This document shows positions 24,626 through 32,614 of a stretch of 64,000 nucleotides of DNA, piece by piece. The stretch's first letter is position 1, and every line of letters starts with the position of its first letter. Below the pieces are notes generated by a model. The model was not told the origin of the DNA. It worked only from the letters and a program-made list of their open reading frames with translations, and did no database searches. Source of the stretch: Nonomuraea sp. PA05 (GTDB lineage: Bacteria > Actinomycetota > Actinomycetes > Streptosporangiales > Streptosporangiaceae); NCBI RefSeq assembly GCF_008086045.1, contig NZ_VSEY01000017.1:124001-188000 (forward strand). Direction: 5' to 3'. The translations under genes and the position numbers were made by a program.

Positions 24626-25768
24626 ATGCGCGTACTCATCGCGGGAGCAGGCATCGCGGGAGTGGCGGCGGCCAGAGGCTTTCTGGCCGCCGGACACGAG
24701 GTCACGGTGCTGGAGCGCTCACCCGCGTTACGCGAGACCGGATGCGCGATCATGATCTGGCACAACGGCACGACCGTGCTGCGTGATCTCGGCGTCCGCA
24801 TGGAGGGGGCGGGGCAGCGCCTGGACGCCGTCGAGGTCCGCAGCGCCAAGGGCCGCCGCGTGATGGTCATGGACCTGGAACGGCTGTCGGCCGAGTTCGG
24901 CGCCCCGGTGGTGTCGCTGCCCCGCCGGGTGCTGCTCGACCGGCTCGCCGAGGGGCTGCCGGAGCACGTCTACCGGTTCGGCGCCCGCGTCACCGGGGTG
25001 CACGACGACGGCCGGTCGGTGCGCGTACGGACCGAGGACGGCGCCGAGCACACCGGTGACCTGCTCATCGGGGCCGACGGCGTCAACTCCCAGGTCCGTT
25101 CGGCCCTCTTCGGCCACTCGCCCGCGCACCCGACCGGCACGGCGACCTGGCAGGGCCTGATCAAGGCGCCCTTCGACCCCGGCACGCGCGCCCTGCTGTT
25201 CCTCGGCCGCCAGGGCGACTTCGGGCTGAACCCGTCCGGCGACGGCACCCTGCAGTGGCTCATCGACTTCCGCCCGCGCCCCGGCGACGTGCACGAGCGC
25301 CGTGACCTCGCGCTCGCCGCCCTCAGGCGGCGCTACGGCTCGTGGGGCCCGCCCGTCCCCGACCTGCTGGAGGCGCTGTCGGCGGACGACATCGAGCTGT
25401 TCCCGCACCGGCGGCACCGCGCGCCGCTGCGCTGGCGGCGCGGGCGCACGGTCCTGATCGGGGACGCGGCGCACGCCATGCCGCCCACGCTCGCGCAGGG
25501 CGCGGGCCAGGGGCTCGAGGACGTGTCCGCGCTCCTGCGCGCCCTGGCCGGCGCGGAACCGGACCAGGCGCTGGACGTCTACGAGCGGCGCAGGCGCCGG
25601 CAGGCGACGCTGGCCTCGGTGCTGGCCACCCGGGCCGTCGCGACCGGCGGGCCCCGGGCGCTGCTGACGCAGAGCGAGTGGGCGATGCGCGGCGCCGTCG
25701 CCATGCCCGCCGGGCTGGGCACCTGGATGCTGCGCCGGCTTCTCCGGGGGGTCAGCACCAGGCTCTGA
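24626..25768 (+). CDS. FAD-dependent monooxygenase (PHBH-like)
   Basis: A 380-residue flavin monooxygenase. The dinucleotide fold is at residues 3-20 (VLIAGAGIAGVAAARGF), the second FAD motif is HTGDLLIGADGVNSQVRSAL near 150, and the third motif is RTVLIGDAAHAMPPTLAQGA near 275. This is the aromatic hydroxylase-type fold that uses NAD(P)H and O2; the substrate is unknown, and tetracycline-like or phenolic targets are both seen in the family. A single membrane-like segment is not visible. The palindrome just upstream suggests tight local control by an unlinked repressor. Confidence 0.9.
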   Translation: MRVLIAGAGIAGVAAARGFLAAGHEVTVLERSPALRETGCAIMIWHNGTTVLRDLGVRMEGAGQRLDAVEVRSAKGRRVMVMDLERLSAEFGAPVVSLPRRVLLDRLAEGLPEHVYRFGARVTGVHDDGRSVRVRTEDGAEHTGDLLIGADGVNSQVRSALFGHSPAHPTGTATWQGLIKAPFDPGTRALLFLGRQGDFGLNPSGDGTLQWLIDFRPRPGDVHERRDLALAALRRRYGSWGPPVPDLLEALSADDIELFPHRRHRAPLRWRRGRTVLIGDAAHAMPPTLAQGAGQGLEDVSALLRALAGAEPDQALDVYERRRRRQATLASVLATRAVATGGPRALLTQSEWAMRGAVAMPAGLGTWMLRRLLRGVSTRL

Positions 25769-25780
25769 CGAGATCTTGCT

Positions 25781-25824
25781 TTGACACCCCTACGGCTAAC
25801 CGCTATCTATTGGCTAACCGTTAG
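25781..25824 (+). promoter_or_regulatory. Promoter with overlapping operator for the 25857 gene
   Basis: TTGACA (25781-25786), a 17-bp spacer and TATCTA (25804-25809) form a good -35/-10 pair. GGCTAACCG occurs at 25794-25802 in the spacer and again at 25812-25820, 18 bp apart; the second lies in the palindrome CTAACCGTTAG (25814-25824). The repeats flank the -10 box, ideal for repression, probably by a TetR-type protein encoded elsewhere. Confidence 0.65.
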
Positions 25825-25856
25825 GCTCGCATGGCTGGATCGAGAGGACGCACGAC

Positions 25857-26981
25857 GTGGCATCACACGCCGCCGGCACCCGGCGTTTCATCACGGACAC
25901 GGGTGAACCCCGCGGCTGGGCGTCACCCCGAGCGGACCTGGTGACGGCGCTGCTCGGCGTCTGGTTCGGGGCCGGGCTGATGATCGACGCCTGGGCGCAC
26001 GCCAACCTGGCCGAGCTGGAGACGTTCTTCACCCCGTGGCACGCCGTGTTCTACTCGGGGTTCGCCGTCGTCTCCGGCTGGATCATCTGGCAGGTGTGGC
26101 GCAACCTGCGCACCGGGCGGCAGGGGGTGGCGGCCGTGCCCATGGGCTACCTCGCCGGGCTGGTGGCCATCCCGGCGTTCGCCGCCTTCGGGCTCGCCGA
26201 CCTGACATGGCACACCGTCCTCGGCATCGAGACGACCCTGAACATCTTCTTCAGCCCGTCCCACCTCGGCCTTGTCGTGACGATGCTGCTCATCATCACC
26301 ACCCCGCTCCGCTCGGCCTGGAGCGCGCCGCACGTCGGCGCCCGGCCCCGGCTCGGCCGGCTGCTGCCCGCGCTGATCGGGCTCGCGTTCGCCACCACGC
26401 TGGTGTCGCTGTTCCTGTCGTACGGCGGCGCCCTGCAGTACCGGCCCCAGGTGATCGTCGAGGCGCTGTCCATGGGGCAGGGCCCGGCCGCCGTGCCCCA
26501 GGGCGGCGGCCCCAGGCCGGTCGCCGTGGGCGCCGAGCGCGTGGCCGTCGCCATGGTCGTCACCAACGTCGACATGCTCAGCCCGGTGCTGCTCCTGGCG
26601 CGCCGCTGGCTGCTGCCGTTCGGCTCGATCACCGTCATGTACGCGATCATCGCGCTCATGCCGGGCGCGCAGACGTCGTTCCGCAACCTGCCGATCCTGG
26701 GGGCGTTCGTGGCCGCCGGGCTCGTGAGCGACCTTCTCATCCGCTGGCTGCGGCCCTCGGGCGAGCGGCGCGGCGCCTACTGGGCGTTCGCCGGCCTGTC
26801 GGCGTTCGCCACCTGGACGCTCTACCTCGCCGTCGCCTCCGCCTTCGGGGGCGGTCTGCCCGCCGTGCCCGAGCTGTGGACCGGCGCGCCGGTCGTCGCG
26901 GGGCTGATCGGGCTGGCGCTCGGCGTGCTGTTCCTGCCCGGACCCGGTACGCCGGCACCGTACGCTTCACTGGAAAGGTGA
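25857..26981 (+). CDS. Polytopic membrane protein, function unknown
   Basis: A 374-residue protein with about nine membrane helices and short loops. Several helix-boundary motifs carry histidines and acidic residues: DAWAHANLAELETFFTPWHA near residue 45, GLADLTWHTVLGIETTLNIF near 115 and FFSPSHLGLVV, which could bind a metal. I do not recognise the family. The GTG start has a GAGAGG upstream; the promoter region is at 25781-25824. It is 19 bases upstream of the YtkA-like gene, so both probably act together; a metal-related role is a guess based on that partner. Confidence 0.75.
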   Translation: MASHAAGTRRFITDTGEPRGWASPRADLVTALLGVWFGAGLMIDAWAHANLAELETFFTPWHAVFYSGFAVVSGWIIWQVWRNLRTGRQGVAAVPMGYLAGLVAIPAFAAFGLADLTWHTVLGIETTLNIFFSPSHLGLVVTMLLIITTPLRSAWSAPHVGARPRLGRLLPALIGLAFATTLVSLFLSYGGALQYRPQVIVEALSMGQGPAAVPQGGGPRPVAVGAERVAVAMVVTNVDMLSPVLLLARRWLLPFGSITVMYAIIALMPGAQTSFRNLPILGAFVAAGLVSDLLIRWLRPSGERRGAYWAFAGLSAFATWTLYLAVASAFGGGLPAVPELWTGAPVVAGLIGLALGVLFLPGPGTPAPYASLER

Positions 26982-27000
26982 TCGCAACGGAGGCCCGGTG

Positions 27001-27402
27001 ATGAAGAGGTGGCACATCCTGGTCGCGACCTTACTCGTGGCCGTGGCGGCGGCGCTGTTCGTCGTGGGCAGGAGCACGGCCGCCGGGCCGATCACCCTGA
27101 CCACCGCGGGCACCCGCTACACCGCCACCGTCCTCATCCCCGATCCCCGGCCCGGCCAGGTCACCGTGGAGATCCAGGTGAGCAGGGGCGACGCCGACAG
27201 CGTGTCCGTGTCGGCGGTCATGGCCGAGATGGGTCACTCCACACCCGAACTGACCGCCACCGAGGGGCAGCCGGGCCGGTTCGTGGCCGGGGGTGAGCTG
27301 TTCCCGATGAGCGGCGTCTGGGAGCTGACCATCCGCCTCGACGGCCCCGCGGGTGAGGAACAACTCGCCGTCAGGGCGCTGATCCCGGACCGGACTGAGT
27401 GA
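27001..27402 (+). CDS. YtkA-like membrane-anchored protein
   Basis: A 133-residue protein with an N-terminal membrane helix (WHILVATLLVAVAAALFVV) and an exported beta-sandwich. The block VMAEMGHSTPELTATEGQPG, then GRFVAGGELFPMSGVWELTI, matches the YtkA-like domain, which resembles CopC/FixH folds and is often found with copper-related membrane proteins; here the MxxMGH pattern could hold copper, though this is inferred. GGAGG lies upstream; an in-frame GTG immediately before the ATG is an alternative start. It ends before a strong hairpin shared with the convergent gene. Confidence 0.75.
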   Translation: MKRWHILVATLLVAVAAALFVVGRSTAAGPITLTTAGTRYTATVLIPDPRPGQVTVEIQVSRGDADSVSVSAVMAEMGHSTPELTATEGQPGRFVAGGELFPMSGVWELTIRLDGPAGEEQLAVRALIPDRTE

Positions 27403-27413
27403 GCCGGAGCGCC

Positions 27414-27455
27414 GCTGCCCGCCTGCCACCTCCGCAGCGGTGGCAGGCGGGCAGC
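27414..27455. terminator. Strong bidirectional hairpin between convergent genes
   Basis: GCTGCCCGCCTGCCAC (27414-27429) and GTGGCAGGCGGGCAGC (27440-27455) form a perfect 16-bp stem with a 10-base loop, placed exactly between the stops of two convergent genes (27402 and 27467). It lacks a long U-run but is the expected actinobacterial terminator type. Confidence 0.85.
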
Positions 27456-27466
27456 TCAGAGAGGGG

Positions 27467-27958
27467 TTACCACCACCCGGTGCACACCCATGACCGGCCG
27501 TACGTGTTCGGCAGATAGCCGCAGGCCCGGAACATGTAGGCCGAGTCATTCGGACGCGGGACGTAGAACCAGGTCGTGGGCTCGCCCGGGCCGTAATCCC
27601 CGTTGCACTTGACGTAGGTGCTCCCGCCGTCGGTGGTGACGTCGAGCCTGACCCGGTCGTACTGGCTGACCGGCGTCCCCGCTGCGACCAGGATGGCCCA
27701 GGCGACGTGCTGCCTCCCACCGCCGGCGATGTTGACGTACCCGGTCTCCAGGGCGATCTTGCGGTCGGCGTACTCCCTGGACTTCACCACGCTGCCCCAG
27801 TCGCCCGCCTGGTCGCCCGTCAGGTACACACCGAGCTGAGCCTTCGCGCAGGTGGTGGTGGCTTGGGCGGATGCCGGGGCGAGGGCGATGGCCAGGGGCG
27901 CGGCGAGTACGGCCGTCAGGGCCGCGGTCGTGCGCCGGCGCAGGGCGGACAGTGACAT
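27467..27958 (-). CDS. Small secreted cysteine-rich protein, paralogue of the 31935 gene
   Basis: A 163-residue exported protein: Sec signal of about 33 residues (RRRTTAALTAVLAAPLAIAL), cleavage near AQATTT. The mature part has the pattern DVTTDGGSTYVKC, then YMFRACGYLPNTYG and VCTGWW at the very end. The same order occurs in the protein at 31935 (DVSHDGGHYWFQC, VVFRACGLAYG, CTDWY), so the two are paralogues with two likely disulfides. I know no function. GGAGG precedes the ATG. It is the last gene of a three-gene unit with the large hydrolase. Confidence 0.75.
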   Translation of the reverse strand: MSLSALRRRTTAALTAVLAAPLAIALAPASAQATTTCAKAQLGVYLTGDQAGDWGSVVKSREYADRKIALETGYVNIAGGGRQHVAWAILVAAGTPVSQYDRVRLDVTTDGGSTYVKCNGDYGPGEPTTWFYVPRPNDSAYMFRACGYLPNTYGRSWVCTGWW

Positions 27959-27994
27959 ATGAAACCTCCAGTGCTGTAGACCGATGAAGGGGAG

Positions 27995-30900
27995 TCAGCC
28001 GAGGGGACCGAGGACGCGGTTGAAGGCGTTGGCGAACAAAGGGGTCCCGTCGCGGTTGGGGTGGAAGGACTGCTGGGACGGCAGGGGCAGCAGGTCGGTG
28101 GGCACCTCTCCCTCGGTGCGGCCCATGACGATGCCGTGGATGGCGGCGGGTTCTGCGCAGACGGCGTGCCCCTGGAGGTCGGCGAACGGATCGACGAAGT
28201 GTGCGGTGAGCGTGTCGTCGCCCGGCTCGGCGGCTACGGCTTCGACCGCGTCGGTGACGGCGAGCCGCATCTCCTGGGTCAGGATGTCGCCCACCTCGTT
28301 GAGCCAGGGGCCTTCGGTGTTGGGGTTGATGCCGATCACGCAGCTGCCGCTGTCCTCGAAGAGGACGGGGTAGCCCATGAGCGCGATCTCGGCGTTGGGC
28401 GCCCTGGCGTGGATCGCACGCAGGACCTTCACGATGGACGGACGCACCTTCTGCTGGATCAGGTGCGGTTGTGCCTGCCGCAGCGGAATCTCATCCCCCG
28501 CGAGAGTCGTGTCCGCGCAGTCCGGGAGGCTGATGCACTGGGTCAGGACCGGGCTGTAGCGGGCGTCGTTGCCGCCGATGGACAGCGTCACCAGCGTGGT
28601 GTTCTCGTCGAGGTAGCCCTTGTCGAGCTGGGACAGTTCCCGGTACAGCCCCTGGTTGCGATCGAGGAAGTCGTTGCGCGGATCGGAGGCGGCCAGGACG
28701 TTCTCGGTCTGCGCTCCCGAGCAGGCGTGGAGTTGCAGGTCGACGTTGGTGTCCCAGCGGTCGTGACGGGCTCCGATGAGGTCTGCGGAGTCGTAGCTCC
28801 TGAGCAGGCGTGGCCAGGCGTACTTCGAGCGGTGGCAGGCGTTGCCGTATTTCCACGTGTAGGTGGGATCGAGGTAGGTGCCCTCGACGCCGCCGCCGTT
28901 GTCGTCGGTCTCCGCGTAGTAGTCCCGGCGGGCGTCGGTGGCCGCACCTTCGCCGGAGGCGTAGGAGTCGCCCAGGGCGACCACCATGTGCTTGGGTTTG
29001 GCCGGCAGCGGCTGGAAGGCGATGGCGTCCCACGCGATGTCCTCGACCCCTTCGCCGTCGGCGGTGATGTTGGTCAGGGACACCTTGGGTGTGCCGTTGA
29101 AGGGGAACACGCCCAGGGAGACCCAGGCGTGCCGCTGAGTTCGCTGCAGGACGGCTCTGGTCTTCGTCCGGCCGTCGCCGAGGTGAACGGTGTAGATCGC
29201 CTGCTGGGTGTGTGCGCCCTGGTCGGGCAGGTGCACCATGACCCGGGCCCAGCCGTTGAGGGATTGGCCGAGCTTCCAGGTGCCGGTCACCTGGTGGGCG
29301 GGGTTGTCGGCCTGCTGGGTGTGGGCGAACCAGAAATGGCCGCCCATGCCGCCTCCGATCTGATGGAAGTCGATCTTGGATCGGTAGGCGCCGTAACGGT
29401 CGGGGGCGAAGGTGAGGCTGAAGGTGCCCTTGTTCGTCCAGGTCCGGGCGCAGTTGGGCCGCACCGATGGCACGCTGTCGGGGACGTCGTCGATGATCAG
29501 GGAATTCGCCGGGATGCCGTTGGTGGCGCTGAAGGGGTTGCAGTTGGGCGGGTAGTGCTCGGTGAACAGCCCGTCCTGGCCGAACTTGGGCTCGGCGGCG
29601 CCCGGCTTGAAGGTCACCGCCTCGTAGCCGCAGGTCTCCGAGCAGTCCTCCTTCCAGGTGGACGGCTGATGCCACCAGCAGTGGTAGTCGGCTCGCAGGC
29701 AGGGCTGGGCCTTGGTGCTGTCACAGAGGTTGCCCGAGTTGCAGAACTGGGAACGCGGGGGCTTGATCGCCGTGCGGTTGGCATCGGTCGTCCACCACGA
29801 CTGCTGGTAGCCGGGTTCGTAGCCGCCGGTGCGCCAGTCGGACTTGGTGATGGGGAAGGCGGCCCAGCCCATGACCTTCTCCGGATAGGGCCACAGGTTC
29901 GGTGTCCGCGCGTCGTCCTGGTCGAGCTCCAGAAAGGGAGCCCGGTTGGCGGGGTAGTCGGGGTTGATCGGGTTGTTGGACCAGCCCAGTCCCCAGTTCC
30001 CGTCCGGATCGGTGCAGGCCGGGCCAGGCACGCAGCCGCTGGGGTTGCCCATGCTGGGGCTTCCCGGCTGCACGCCGGTGTTGTAGGCCCACACCGCCGC
30101 GAACCAGTTCTCGATCCGCGACGGGTCGGCGTTGTTGATTTTGACGTGGTCGTGGAGCTGGTTCCACTTCTCCTGGAGGATGCGCACGCCCGCGGCGATG
30201 TTCGTGGCGTAGTCGAGGGCGATCGCGCGCTGGGAGGTCTCGGACAGGCCGCCGCCGACCCGCATCCGGTCAGTGATCTGAGCCACGCCGTACCCGCAGT
30301 CCGCCTCGCCCCACAGGACGGTCCAGCCGTCGGGCGCGGAGCGGTTGCCGTAGAAGTCGCCGACCAGGGGATTGCCGGTGACGCCTTCCAAGGCGTGATA
30401 GGAGGCCTGCCACATGTTCGATTCCTGCGCCAGGATGCCCAGCATGATCTGAGCCGGGATCCGCCCTCCGCCCTTGAGGGCCAGCGGTGGGAACAGTTGC
30501 TGCGGCGACCAGGCGCTCAGCCCTGACTGGTTCCAGTTCGTGGGTCGCTGAAGGGTCAGCGCGCCCTGCACCGCGAGGTTCGCCGCCCATTCCACCTGCC
30601 GCCAATGAGGCTGGAGCACCTGGCGGCGAGGGTCGTTGCGCGCTATGGAACAGGTCCGGTCGTCGTCGACCGGATCGACCGGGGAACCGGCGGCCCGGGC
30701 TCCCTCCGGACGCGCGCCGGCCGTTGCCCTTGAAGGCCCGCCGGGCCGGATGCCGAATTCGACCGCGGCCCCTGTTCGCGTCGACGTTCCGCGCAGCCGG
30801 ACCGGCAGGCCCCGCCCTGGCAGGGACACCGGCGCGGACCCGGAGCCGTCGTGCGTGACGATCATCCGGCCCCGGGTGGACACATCCGCACGAGGCGACG

Positions 30901-31903
30901 CGTTCACGCGGCCGATCGAGGCGGGCGGTGACATCACCTGGGTGGGGGTGCCGACCAGGAACGCCTGGCCGGCGGCGCCGCGAGCCAGCGCGAGGTCGCT
31001 CAGCCCGCCACGAGCGAACGTGCGAGCGCGGGCCTCGCCGGCGAGCAGATGCTCGGCGACGGCGGTGCGGTCGTCCTCGGCCCGCAGGAAGCTCACCCCG
31101 CCGTGCGCGTCCGGCCGCAGATGGTACGGCGTGCCGCGGACGGCGGCCTTGACGGCAACCTTGCCGTCCTGACCGATCCGCACCAGGCCGTCGCCACCCG
31201 CGGCCACGATCTCATCGCCCACCGGGACCGCGGAGGTTACCTGGCCGGGCACCTCGTGGCGGCCGATGACCTCGCCCGTCGCGGCATCGAGCCGGTGCAG
31301 CCTGGTGGCGCCGAGCCGCTGCCCGCCCGATTGGCTGAGCACCGTCTGCTCGCCGGCCCCGCACCCCGGATTGTGGTAGGCGAGCGAGACACGAACGTCC
31401 AGCTTCCGGACCTTCCCGGTGGCCAGGTCCACGACCGCGGCGAAGGCGCCGCGCTGGAAGAGGGCTTCCGAGTTGGTGTACTGGCGCGGCGCGTACACCA
31501 CGACCGCGCGCTTGCCCGAGCCGGTCAGGCACACGTTGCCGATCCATCGATCGGTCTCGTGTCCGGGCTCGGACAGCGTGGCCGCCGTACGCCACGTGTA
31601 GCCCTTCCCGGCCTCGGCCACCAGGAGGTGCAGGCCGGTCGAGTCGCCCGCGGTGGTCCAGGCGAGGTCGTCGGACGACGCCCAGCCGGTGCCGAGCAGC
31701 TCGTCACGCCGGGCGGGATCGACCGTGGCCGACTCAGGCGCAGGAGCCGATGCCGGCGAGGCGGGCGGCGACTGGGCTGAAGAGGGCGGGGGTGTCGCGG
31801 CGGCGGGCCGCGCCGGGACGTGCATCGCGGCACCGGCCGCCGCGATGGTCAGCGCCACCAGCGGGGCCTGCCATCGCCTGGATAACGGGATCCGGCTCTG
31901 CAC
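27995..31903 (-). CDS. Large secreted chimera: beta-propeller, lytic-transglycosylase-like and SGNH hydrolase domains
   Basis: A 1302-residue exported protein. Residues 1-38 are the signal, followed by a Pro/Ser/Ala linker. Residues 80-380 resemble a PQQ-like beta-propeller. At 480-600 lies a goose-lysozyme/SLT-like fold: LGILAQESNMW holds a candidate catalytic Glu (about 494) and DCGYGVAQITD follows. Residues 800-965 form a beta-sandwich resembling golvesin-C. Residues 974-1302 are an SGNH hydrolase: GDSYASGEG (Ser at 980), SIGGND (about 1110) and SFHPN (His at 1281), where the usual Asp of DxxH is Gln. It likely cuts peptidoglycan and an ester outside the cell. GTG at 31903 (AAGGAG five bases before) beats the GTG at 31909. 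Confidence 0.85.
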   Translation of the reverse strand: MQSRIPLSRRWQAPLVALTIAAAGAAMHVPARPAAATPPPSSAQSPPASPASAPAPESATVDPARRDELLGTGWASSDDLAWTTAGDSTGLHLLVAEAGKGYTWRTAATLSEPGHETDRWIGNVCLTGSGKRAVVVYAPRQYTNSEALFQRGAFAAVVDLATGKVRKLDVRVSLAYHNPGCGAGEQTVLSQSGGQRLGATRLHRLDAATGEVIGRHEVPGQVTSAVPVGDEIVAAGGDGLVRIGQDGKVAVKAAVRGTPYHLRPDAHGGVSFLRAEDDRTAVAEHLLAGEARARTFARGGLSDLALARGAAGQAFLVGTPTQVMSPPASIGRVNASPRADVSTRGRMIVTHDGSGSAPVSLPGRGLPVRLRGTSTRTGAAVEFGIRPGGPSRATAGARPEGARAAGSPVDPVDDDRTCSIARNDPRRQVLQPHWRQVEWAANLAVQGALTLQRPTNWNQSGLSAWSPQQLFPPLALKGGGRIPAQIMLGILAQESNMWQASYHALEGVTGNPLVGDFYGNRSAPDGWTVLWGEADCGYGVAQITDRMRVGGGLSETSQRAIALDYATNIAAGVRILQEKWNQLHDHVKINNADPSRIENWFAAVWAYNTGVQPGSPSMGNPSGCVPGPACTDPDGNWGLGWSNNPINPDYPANRAPFLELDQDDARTPNLWPYPEKVMGWAAFPITKSDWRTGGYEPGYQQSWWTTDANRTAIKPPRSQFCNSGNLCDSTKAQPCLRADYHCWWHQPSTWKEDCSETCGYEAVTFKPGAAEPKFGQDGLFTEHYPPNCNPFSATNGIPANSLIIDDVPDSVPSVRPNCARTWTNKGTFSLTFAPDRYGAYRSKIDFHQIGGGMGGHFWFAHTQQADNPAHQVTGTWKLGQSLNGWARVMVHLPDQGAHTQQAIYTVHLGDGRTKTRAVLQRTQRHAWVSLGVFPFNGTPKVSLTNITADGEGVEDIAWDAIAFQPLPAKPKHMVVALGDSYASGEGAATDARRDYYAETDDNGGGVEGTYLDPTYTWKYGNACHRSKYAWPRLLRSYDSADLIGARHDRWDTNVDLQLHACSGAQTENVLAASDPRNDFLDRNQGLYRELSQLDKGYLDENTTLVTLSIGGNDARYSPVLTQCISLPDCADTTLAGDEIPLRQAQPHLIQQKVRPSIVKVLRAIHARAPNAEIALMGYPVLFEDSGSCVIGINPNTEGPWLNEVGDILTQEMRLAVTDAVEAVAAEPGDDTLTAHFVDPFADLQGHAVCAEPAAIHGIVMGRTEGEVPTDLLPLPSQQSFHPNRDGTPLFANAFNRVLGPLG

Positions 31904-31934
31904 CGGCACTCCTTTCCTGGTTCAGTGGAGCGGT

Positions 31935-32381
31935 CTAGTACCAGTCGGTGCAGCGTTCCTTGATGGCGCCGTACGCCAGGCCGCAGGCACGGAAGACGAC
32001 ATCCGGGTCCGGGCTGGTGTAATGCGCCGGCGTGCGCTTTCCGACCCTGCCGCTGCCGCTCAAGGTGAAGGGGCCGCACTGGAACCAGTAGTGGCCTCCG
32101 TCGTGGGAGACGTCGAACCAGACCTTGTCACCCGAGAAGCCGGTGATCGACGCCCAGCCGGCCCCCTTGCCGTTGACCGTGCCGAACCACAGGTTGAGGT
32201 AGGTCGAGGAGCCCGGGCTCTCCGATGCCCCGACGTACGCGTTGGTCGCGTTGGCGGCGCTCGGCCACGAGGCGCAGTCCTCGGGGGCGGCCCAGGCCTG
32301 ATTCGCCGTGAAAGCGCCGGCCGAGAGAGTCAGGGCCAGAGCACCCAGCGTCGCGCTGAGACGCGTGCGCAGCAGCTTCAT
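31935..32381 (-). CDS. Small secreted cysteine-rich protein, paralogue of the 27467 gene
   Basis: A 148-residue exported protein with a Sec signal (LSATLGALALTLSAGAF, cleavage near AWA-APED) and a mature beta-rich domain with four cysteines: DCASW, WFQCGP, RACG and RCTDWY. Shared motifs with the protein at 27467 are the DV(S/T)xDGG strand followed by a cysteine and the FRACG...C-T-x-W-(W/Y) ending. Family unknown. GGAAGGA precedes the ATG. It is the first gene of the unit, 31 bases before the large hydrolase and divergent from the nSTAND1-WD40 gene. Confidence 0.75.
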   Translation of the reverse strand: MKLLRTRLSATLGALALTLSAGAFTANQAWAAPEDCASWPSAANATNAYVGASESPGSSTYLNLWFGTVNGKGAGWASITGFSGDKVWFDVSHDGGHYWFQCGPFTLSGSGRVGKRTPAHYTSPDPDVVFRACGLAYGAIKERCTDWY

Positions 32382-32614
32382 TCGATGTCCTTCCGCGTTC
32401 TGGTCGTTGAGGGTCGCTCACCGTCGCCGGACCGGTGTGAACGTGTCCGGCCCACGGCTGCGGAGATCAGTCTTGGTCGGCCGAGGATTGTCCAACAGCC
32501 CGTTTCACCAGTGCAGACAAAAACTTCCTGGCAGCGGAACGTCCGGATCGGGCCGCGTTGAAGCTCTGTACTCCCCGGACTCTGCACGCATTCCGGACGG
32601 CCGAATCGGGGGAG

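Noticed and set aside
28061..30526. Long open frame (821 codons) on the plus strand
   Set aside because: It lies entirely antisense to the large secreted hydrolase, whose signal peptide, catalytic blocks and domain order are clear. Long antisense frames are expected at high GC.
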